Shown here one piece after another: positions 55,903 through 64,000 of a stretch of DNA of 64,000 nt. Each line of letters begins with the position of its first letter. The first letter of the stretch is position 1. Source of the DNA: Paenibacillus bovis (GTDB lineage Bacteria > Bacillota > Bacilli > Paenibacillales > Paenibacillaceae); assembly GCF_001421015.2 (NCBI RefSeq), contig NZ_CP013023.1:608501-672500 (forward strand). The letters are read 5' to 3'. The translations under genes and the position numbers were made by a program. The notes beneath the pieces were generated by a model that was not told where the DNA came from, made no database searches, and worked only from the letters and a program-made list of their open reading frames with translations.

Positions 55903-57015
55903 ATGTTTATTAATCAGATCAGTCTGCAGAATTACCGCAATTACGAGCATATCCAGCTGGATTCCTTTTCCCCCGTCAATCTTTTCATCGGGCAAAATGC
56001 ACAGGGCAAGACCAATCTGATCGAAGCTCTTTTTGTGCTGGCTCTATCCAAATCCCACCGTACCAACAAAGACAAAGAACTGATTTCCTTCGGCGCCGAC
56101 AATGCCAGGATCGCTTGCGAAGCCGAGAAAAAATACGGCAACGTCAAACTGGAGCTCAACTTCTCGTCCAGAGGCAAAAAAGCCAAAATTAATGGCCTGG
56201 AGCAGCGCAAACTGAGCGATTTTATCGGCACGATCAATGCGGTTATGTTCGCACCCGAAGATCTGGAGATCGTCAAAGGCTCACCGGGGGTGCGCCGTCG
56301 TTTTCTCGATATGGAAATTGGGCAGGTGCAGCCGAGCTACCTGTACCACCTGCAGCAGTATCAAAAAGTGCTCGTTCAGCGTAACAATTATCTCAAGCAG
56401 TCATGGAGTGCCGGCAGCAAGGATGCCACTATGCTGGATATCTGGAATGAACAGCTGGTAGAGCATGGTGTCAAAATCGTCCGCAAGCGCAAGCAGTTTA
56501 TCCACAAGCTGCAGGGCTGGGCAGAAAATATCCACATGGGGATAACTGGTGGCAAGGAAAAGCTTGTTTTGTCGTATGTTCCGTCGTTTGGCGGGGTGGA
56601 AGAAGAAGATGAAGCTGTCTTATTTGAGCAATTTATGATAAAATTATCACAAGTGAAAGAACAGGAATATCGGCGTGGCGCGACTTTGGCAGGTCCTCAC
56701 CGCGATGATCTCACCTTTCACATTAACGGGAATGAAGCCGCCGTTTTTGGATCACAGGGCCAGCAGCGTACCACCGCTTTATCGCTGAAACTGGCTGAAA
56801 TCGAATTAATACACGAAGAGATCGGAGAATATCCGATTCTTTTGCTGGATGATGTCTTGTCCGAACTGGATCCGTACCGTCAGACCCAGCTGATCGAGAC
56901 GTTCCAGAATAAAGTGCAGACTTTCATAACAGCGACCGGAATAGAAAGTATTAACGCCGGCCGGCTGAAAGAAGCGCAGATTTTTCATGTCCATCAGGGG
57001 CATGTGGAGAAATAA
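55903..57015 (+). CDS. recF: DNA repair and gap-filling protein RecF
   Basis: This 370-residue SMC-like ATPase has Walker A FIGQNAQGKTNLIEA, the signature motif FGSQGQQRTTALSLKLAE and Walker B YPILLLDDVLSELD. It helps RecO/RecR load RecA at single-strand gaps. GGAGG lies before the ATG. A perfect DnaA box (TTATCCACA, 56498-56506) occurs in the coding sequence, possibly by chance. Confidence 0.97.
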   Translation: MFINQISLQNYRNYEHIQLDSFSPVNLFIGQNAQGKTNLIEALFVLALSKSHRTNKDKELISFGADNARIACEAEKKYGNVKLELNFSSRGKKAKINGLEQRKLSDFIGTINAVMFAPEDLEIVKGSPGVRRRFLDMEIGQVQPSYLYHLQQYQKVLVQRNNYLKQSWSAGSKDATMLDIWNEQLVEHGVKIVRKRKQFIHKLQGWAENIHMGITGGKEKLVLSYVPSFGGVEEEDEAVLFEQFMIKLSQVKEQEYRRGATLAGPHRDDLTFHINGNEAAVFGSQGQQRTTALSLKLAEIELIHEEIGEYPILLLDDVLSELDPYRQTQLIETFQNKVQTFITATGIESINAGRLKEAQIFHVHQGHVEK

Positions 57016-57030
57016 AGGGAGGATTATTCC

Positions 57031-57282
57031 ATGTATATTCACCTGGGCGGCGAGAAGATTATTCGCTTTTCCGAGCTGATTGCCATTTTTGATATATCGA
57101 TCGAAAAGTCTTCCAAAATCTCCAAACAGTTCGTCAGCTTTGCCCATGAAGACAAAAAAGTCGAATCAATTGGCGAAGAAGAGCCCAAATCCATTGTCGT
57201 AACCAAGAACAAAGTATATTACTCCCCCATTTCCTCGGCTACACTCAAGAAACGTACCAATACCTTTTTTGCGAACGCATAG
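57031..57282 (+). CDS. remB: Extracellular matrix regulator RemB (YaaB)
   Basis: This 83-residue DUF370 protein starts MYIHLGGEKIIRFSELIAIF. RemB with RemA supports biofilm-matrix gene expression in B. subtilis; it is the standard small gene between recF and gyrB. GGGAGG precedes the ATG, 15 nt after recF. Confidence 0.94.
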   Translation: MYIHLGGEKIIRFSELIAIFDISIEKSSKISKQFVSFAHEDKKVESIGEEEPKSIVVTKNKVYYSPISSATLKKRTNTFFANA

Positions 57283-57310
57283 ATACAGCTGGCGACTCCG
57301 GCTGTCTTAA

Positions 57311-59254
<1,944 letters not shown>

Positions 59255-59311
59255 TAGGTCCTTTATCAAACGAATAATCAGTATACAGTAGTGTAATTAT
59301 GCAAATTACAG

Positions 59312-59339
59312 AGAGCATCCGCGAAGCTGCGGATGCTCT
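59312..59339 (+). terminator. Terminator between gyrB and gyrA
   Basis: AGAGCATCCGC (59312-59322) and GCGGATGCTCT (59329-59339) enclose GAAGCT, followed by a TTTTC tail. The presence of a strong terminator here means gyrA is expressed from its own promoter. Confidence 0.9.
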
Positions 59340-59445
59340 TTTCATTAGCTTTTGTTGTTTCAGGAAAGGAAGCATCCGATTTATCATTTTTTACAGCAAA
59401 TACATGCGAAATAACGTCAAAATACAGGACAGAATTGCAGAAAAA

Positions 59446-59454
59446 TGGTATAAT
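59446..59454 (+). promoter_or_regulatory. Extended -10 promoter of gyrA
   Basis: TGGTATAAT is a perfect -10 with a TGn extension. The -35 at 17 nt is weak (AGGACA). It gives a leader of about 180 nt before gyrA, and no structured RNA was recognised in it. Confidence 0.6.
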
Positions 59455-59642
59455 AAAGTGATGTAGCCGTAGGCATCCATAGTGTATGTAACACCGCACC
59501 ATGTAACGATTTTTAACCCCAATCTGGTGACAAGAAACTTATTTTTATACAAAGATTGAATACGGAAATAAACATTCTGTATTCAGTCCATGAGCATCCA
59601 TTTGTGCAAACGAAGGCTGCAATAAGGGAGGCTAGGCTTAGC

Positions 59643-62192
59643 ATGGCGGAAGAGAATATTTCGCAAATTAAAGACCGGGATATTGGTACAGAGATGCGTG
59701 AGTCCTTTATGGACTATGCGATGAGCATCATCGTCAGCCGGGCTTTGCCTGACGTGCGTGACGGATTGAAGCCTGTACACCGGCGTATTTTATATGCAAT
59801 GTCGGAACTGGGCATGGCACCGGACAAACCGTACAAAAAATCGGCGAGAATCGTCGGTGAAGTTATCGGTAAGTATCACCCGCACGGTGATTCTGCCGTA
59901 TATGAGACCATGGTACGTATGGCGCAGGATTTCTCGATGCGTTATATGCTGGTAGACGGCCACGGTAACTTTGGTTCGATCGATGGCGATATGGCCGCAG
60001 CTATGCGTTATACCGAAGCCCGTATGTCCAAAATGGCTTTGGAAATGCTGCGTGATATCAACAAAGAAACAGTCGACTTTGCGCCCAACTATGATGGCGA
60101 AGAAAAAGAACCGATTGTTCTGCCTGCTCGTTATCCGAATCTGCTGGTCAACGGCGTATCGGGTATCGCGGTAGGTATGGCTACCAATATTCCTCCTCAT
60201 AATCTGGGTGAGGTCATTGATGGTGTTCAGGCGATGATTCAGAATCCGGATATTACTTCCATGGAACTGATGGATTATATCCATGGCCCTGATTTCCCGA
60301 CGGCCGGTTATATTCTGGGACGTTCCGGTATTCGCCAGGCGTATGAGACAGGACGCGGCGCCGTTACTATGCGCGCCAAAGCTACTATCGAAGAAAACAA
60401 CAACAAGGCTCGTATTGTAGTGAACGAGCTTCCTTATCAGGTGAATAAAGCTCGTTTGGTAGAGAAAATCGCTGAACTCGTGCGTGAGAAACGCATCGAA
60501 GGCATCACCGATCTGCGTGATGAGTCCGATCGTAACGGTATGCGTGTCGTTATCGAGCTGCGCCGTGACGTGAATCCGAGTGTTGTACTGAACAACCTGT
60601 ACAAGCATACAGCCATGCAATCCACATTTGGTGTGAATATGCTGGCGATTGTAAATAACGAACCGAAATTGCTCGGTCTGCGCGAAGTTATTTATCATTA
60701 CATCCAGCACCAGATCGAAGTTATTCGTCGTCGTACCCAGTTTGAGCTCAAAAAAGCGGAAGCCCGCGCTCATATTCTGGAAGGATTGCGCATAGCTCTG
60801 GATAATCTGGATGATGTGATTGCGCTGATCCGTGCATCCCAGACTACTGAAGCTGCTCGTGAAGGGTTGATCGCACGCTTTGCACTGAGTCCGGAACAGG
60901 CCCAGGCGATTCTGGATATGCGTTTGCAACGTCTGACCGGCCTGGAACGCGACAAGATCGAGAACGAATATAACGAGCTGTTGCGTATGATCGGAGAATA
61001 TCGCGATATTCTGGCTAACGAATCCCGTGTTCTGGAAATCATCAGTGAAGAACTGAATGAACTAAAAGAACGTTTTGGAGACGAACGCCGTACCGAGATT
61101 ACAATTGGCGAAGAAAGTATTCTGGACGAAGATCTGATTCCACAGGAAGAGGTTGTCGTAACAGTAACGCATACCGGTTATATCAAACGTTCTCCAGTTA
61201 CTACGTATCGTAGTCAGCGACGCGGCGGACGCGGTGTAATGGGCGTAGATATGAAAGATCAGGACTTTGTCCAGCATCTGTTCGTAACGAACTCTCACCA
61301 CCATCTGCTGTTCTTCACAGACAAAGGTAAAGTGTACCGGATCAAAGCCTACGAGATTCCGGAGCTGGGTCGTACCGCACGTGGTACACCGGTTATTAAC
61401 CTGATCCAGATCGAACAGGGCGAATCCGTTAACGCAGTTATTCCGGTAGAGAACTTCGAAGGGGATCAATACTTGTTCTTTGCTACCCAGCAGGGTATTG
61501 TGAAGAAGACGCGTCTGGATGACTACACGAATATTCGTAAAGGCGGTCTGATCGCGATCAATATGCGTGAAGATGACGAACTGATCGAAGTGAAGCTGAC
61601 AGATGGACAGCAGGATATCGTTATGGGTACAGCCTATGGTATGTCGATTCGCTTTAACGAGAACAATGTACGTTCCATGGGACGTAGCGCGACCGGTGTC
61701 AAAGGGATTACCCTGGACGAAGGTGATTCTGTAGTCGGCATGGACCTGATCAACGACGATCTCAAAGTACTCATCGTTACAGCCAAGGGATACGGTAAAC
61801 GTACACCAGGTTCGGAATATCGTCTGCAGACACGTGGCGGTAAAGGAATCAAGACCATGAATGTAACAGACAAAAATGGTCAGCTTACAGGACTTAAGGT
61901 TGTTGAGGATAATCAGGATCTGATGATCATTACAACCAGCGGTACACTGATTCGTATGGATATGGAAAGTATCTCTACTATGGGACGTAATACACAGGGT
62001 GTACGTCTGATCCATATTCGTGAAGAGGATTCGGTCGCAACCATTTGCCGAACCAACAAAAACGAAGAGCCGGAAGAGGAAGAATTGGAAGAAGCGGAAC
62101 AGGCAATGGAAAATGCTATTGTCGAGACGATTGAAGAAACCAATGATTTCCCTGAACCGGATACTTCAGCAGCCGAAGATATCGAAGAGTAA
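59643..62192 (+). CDS. gyrA: DNA gyrase subunit A
   Basis: This 849-residue protein starts [20 protein letters not shown] from the ATG at 59643 with GGGAGG upstream. The winged-helix core with catalytic Tyr lies in [11 protein letters not shown]. The C-terminal beta-pinwheel carries the GyrA box QRRGGRG. The quinolone region [12 protein letters not shown] keeps Ser and Glu at the usual resistance positions, i.e. the susceptible form. The acidic C-terminus ([13 protein letters not shown]) is typical. Confidence 0.96.
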   Translation: MAEENISQIKDRDIGTEMRESFMDYAMSIIVSRALPDVRDGLKPVHRRILYAMSELGMAPDKPYKKSARIVGEVIGKYHPHGDSAVYETMVRMAQDFSMRYMLVDGHGNFGSIDGDMAAAMRYTEARMSKMALEMLRDINKETVDFAPNYDGEEKEPIVLPARYPNLLVNGVSGIAVGMATNIPPHNLGEVIDGVQAMIQNPDITSMELMDYIHGPDFPTAGYILGRSGIRQAYETGRGAVTMRAKATIEENNNKARIVVNELPYQVNKARLVEKIAELVREKRIEGITDLRDESDRNGMRVVIELRRDVNPSVVLNNLYKHTAMQSTFGVNMLAIVNNEPKLLGLREVIYHYIQHQIEVIRRRTQFELKKAEARAHILEGLRIALDNLDDVIALIRASQTTEAAREGLIARFALSPEQAQAILDMRLQRLTGLERDKIENEYNELLRMIGEYRDILANESRVLEIISEELNELKERFGDERRTEITIGEESILDEDLIPQEEVVVTVTHTGYIKRSPVTTYRSQRRGGRGVMGVDMKDQDFVQHLFVTNSHHHLLFFTDKGKVYRIKAYEIPELGRTARGTPVINLIQIEQGESVNAVIPVENFEGDQYLFFATQQGIVKKTRLDDYTNIRKGGLIAINMREDDELIEVKLTDGQQDIVMGTAYGMSIRFNENNVRSMGRSATGVKGITLDEGDSVVGMDLINDDLKVLIVTAKGYGKRTPGSEYRLQTRGGKGIKTMNVTDKNGQLTGLKVVEDNQDLMIITTSGTLIRMDMESISTMGRNTQGVRLIHIREEDSVATICRTNKNEEPEEEELEEAEQAMENAIVETIEETNDFPEPDTSAAEDIEE

Positions 62193-62293
62193 ATAACATT
62201 TCTATAACAGACAGATAGCTAAATAGGAAAAGGCCGACAGACTATTATAAAATGTATTTTGTGAATCTGTTGTTCAGCCCAATCCCCATATTG

Positions 62294-62327
62294 ATCCCTT
62301 ATCTTTTAGACAGATAAGGGATTTTTT
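62294..62327 (+). terminator. Terminator after gyrA
   Basis: ATCCCTTATCT (62294-62304) and AGATAAGGGAT (62312-62322) form a perfect 11-bp stem followed by T5-6. It is a strong intrinsic terminator about 100 nt past the stop. Confidence 0.93.
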
Positions 62328-62518
62328 CTGTATTAAATAATCTTTTTAAGTCTAAAATCCTAAATAATTTACTAAATTAGATTGTAAATAAGTAATATTA
62401 TGAATATAATAAGCCTAAATAACCAAGTCTTTAGAACTACATATAAATATAATAGGCAAAAATATCAGTTTTGATATATAACCATTTTTGATTTTATGAT
62501 GAAAAGCGAGGGTAGCCA
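62328..62518. other. Very AT-rich upstream region of the HD-GYP gene
   Basis: The stretch is mainly A and T and must hold the promoter of the next gene. No unique promoter could be placed, because many TATAAT-like words occur. Confidence 0.3.
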
Positions 62519-63598
62519 ATGTCTACTTTAACTATTAATGAACTGAAGCCTGGTATGAAACTCAATAACGATGTATTTACAGCCAGAGGTAATCTGCTGC
62601 TTCCCAAAGGCAAAGTACTAATGCCGCGTGACCTGAAAATACTGCATGCTTTTATGATAGACGAGATTCAAAATGGAATAGCGTCAACAACCGCTGCCCC
62701 TACTACAGAAATGCCATTAGCCGAATCAGGGATCCCCGCTGCTTCCCGCTCTGCCCTTAGAATAAAGTTTGAGAAATGCTATACCGAAATGGTTCAGGCG
62801 ACCAAGCAGGCATTTCAATCGATCCTGGCAGAAGAACTACCAATCTACAAACTGCGTAATCAGATGGAAGAATTATTATCTTATTCCCGGGAATACAATG
62901 TTCTTACATTTACTCCTGCCTATATGAAAAAAGAAGAATATGTATATCATAATGCTGTATTAACAAGTCTTACTTCTTACCGAATTGCCCAGTGGATGAA
63001 TCTTCCGGCCAAAGAATGGATGCAGGTTGCATTTGCAGGTCTATTCCATGACATCGGCAACAGCAAAGTAGATCCGGATATCCTGCACAAACCATCTCAG
63101 CTTACTGCACAGGAGCACGAAGAGATCCAGCGTCATACTTTATATGGATATGAACTGCTCAAAAATGTAAAAGGAATCACAGACGGAGTACGGATTGCTG
63201 CATTACAGCATCACGAGAAGGTAGATGGCACTGGCTATCCATTGCGCCTTCATAACAGCAAAATTCATGTATATGCCCGTATCGTAGCAGTAGCAGACAT
63301 TTTCCATGCCATGACACTGTCCAAATACTACAGGCAGGCACAGTCTCCCTATCTCGTACTAGAGCAGCTGGATTCCGAGGCATTTGGCAAACTGGATCCA
63401 ATGATAGTCACTACATTTGTTCATAAAGTTACTCAGTTCCATAATGGTACGCGCGTGCGTCTGAGTAATGGAATGGTCGGACGTATCATTTTCTCTGATC
63501 GTGATCATCCAACCCGACCTCTAATAGCAGTAGGAGAAACCATTTATAATCTAATGGAGAATCGCAAATTGCATATACAGGCTGTAATTCCGGGATGA
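62519..63598 (+). CDS. HD-GYP domain cyclic-di-GMP phosphodiesterase-type protein
   Basis: This 359-residue protein has an N-terminal DUF3391-like segment (STLTINELKPGMKLNNDVF), a helical stretch, and an HD-GYP domain (about 130-300). The metal motif HDIGNSKV and the HD-GYP signature HHEKVDGTGYPLR are complete, so c-di-GMP hydrolysis is likely. A C-terminal small beta domain (GTRVRLSNGMVGRI) follows. GAGGG precedes the ATG. There is no receiver domain or membrane segment, so the input signal is not evident. Confidence 0.9.
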   Translation: MSTLTINELKPGMKLNNDVFTARGNLLLPKGKVLMPRDLKILHAFMIDEIQNGIASTTAAPTTEMPLAESGIPAASRSALRIKFEKCYTEMVQATKQAFQSILAEELPIYKLRNQMEELLSYSREYNVLTFTPAYMKKEEYVYHNAVLTSLTSYRIAQWMNLPAKEWMQVAFAGLFHDIGNSKVDPDILHKPSQLTAQEHEEIQRHTLYGYELLKNVKGITDGVRIAALQHHEKVDGTGYPLRLHNSKIHVYARIVAVADIFHAMTLSKYYRQAQSPYLVLEQLDSEAFGKLDPMIVTTFVHKVTQFHNGTRVRLSNGMVGRIIFSDRDHPTRPLIAVGETIYNLMENRKLHIQAVIPG

Positions 63599-63753
63599 AT
63601 GTAATCTGCGCTTAAGCAATGCATGTAGTGTGAGAATATCAATATAAGGTGAAGCATAAAAACTGTGTTATTTAATACGTATAAGCATCAATGAGAGCAT
63701 GGCACCAAAGCGCGATACTGCGGTTATGAAAAACAAAGGCAGACGCATCGCAA

Positions 63754-64000
63754 CTAATGTGTACCTTTGTCCAGATCTTTGAGCGCTTCAATCGCTTTAG
63801 GATGATACTTGTGCTGACGAAGCAGTTCCAAAGCTGCTGCTTTAAATAGAATGTAGCTGTTACTCCGAATAATATTCACTGCAAAGTCGATTTCTTTGTC
63901 GCTGACAGTTAATAACGATAATGTATTAATGCAGTACACGACTAGGCTATCGTCTTCATAATCATGAGCAGCTATAATTTTAATAAGCTGCTCTTTGATA
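63754..64000 (-). CDS. Unrecognised helical-repeat protein, N-terminal part outside window
   Basis: The frame is open from the window end to a TAG at 63754-63756 (about 82 codons). The sequence alternates helix-like hydrophobic segments (QLIKIIAAHD, LVVYCINTLSLL, IDFAVNIIRS, ILFKAAALELL), resembling HEAT/Armadillo repeats. No function can be given. An internal GTG at 63939 is not its likely start because the same coding character continues further upstream. Confidence 0.55.
   Translation of the reverse strand, partial: IKEQLIKIIAAHDYEDDSLVVYCINTLSLLTVSDKEIDFAVNIIRSNSYILFKAAALELLRQHKYHPKAIEALKDLDKGTH

Overview
The window is a Firmicutes chromosome centred on the replication origin. Gene order, protein sequences and a moderate G+C content fit Paenibacillaceae, most likely Paenibacillus. 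The evidence is the WalRKHIJ-HtrC block, the rpsF-ssb-rpsR operon, the ParAB-Noc-RsmG-MnmG-MnmE-KhpB-YidC-RnpA-RpmH string, and the dnaA-dnaN-yaaA-recF-remB-gyrB-gyrA series. Genes left of about 52 kb are mostly on the minus strand and those right of it mostly on the plus strand, so both arms are transcribed away from oriC. No rRNA operon, CRISPR array, insertion sequence or prophage was seen.

Left end (1-12.6 kb) is accessory: a truncated TerD-family protein, a VanZ-like membrane protein whose natural start appears to be ATA, YndJ-like and YczE-like membrane proteins, a VOC protein, an aldehyde dehydrogenase with a MetE-C-like methyltransferase, a DUF2306 protein, and an OatA-like acyltransferase. 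rlmH is the conserved anchor in it.

13-31.4 kb is a conserved cell-envelope and replication block. It holds a CxxH/CxxC protein, HtrC, WalJ, WalI, WalH, WalK and WalR, then an M23/LysM/G5 peptidase, purA with a PurR-type operator, DnaB, L9, the c-di-AMP phosphodiesterase GdpP, YybS, a CBS protein and an LCP ligase. Next come a secreted protein with two His-containing repeats and a copper-amine-oxidase-N-like tail, rpsR-ssb-rpsF with a promoter, and tRNA-Ser(CGA).

36-50.9 kb carries a TVP38-type membrane protein bracketed by two palindromes that contain perfect DnaA boxes, then DUF951, an MscS channel, DUF3343, DUF4446 and a cysteine-desulfurase-like protein. It continues with ParB, ParA and Noc (two perfect parS sites), RsmG, MnmG, MnmE, KhpB, YidC, RnpA and RpmH.

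51-64 kb contains a TPR plus SUKH-domain gene in the normally tight rpmH-dnaA interval, followed by the origin. Seven perfect DnaA boxes lie upstream of dnaA. Downstream are two more boxes followed by a DnaA-trio tract and AT-rich DNA. dnaA is interrupted by a one-base frameshift at a C5 tract between domain I and the AAA+ domain. dnaN, yaaA, recF, remB, gyrB, gyrA, an HD-GYP protein and the start of another gene follow.

The main points for a second look are the dnaA frameshift, the DnaA-box palindromes around 36 kb, the His-repeat secreted protein, the SUKH gene beside oriC, the ATA-started VanZ gene, and the PurR operator before purA.
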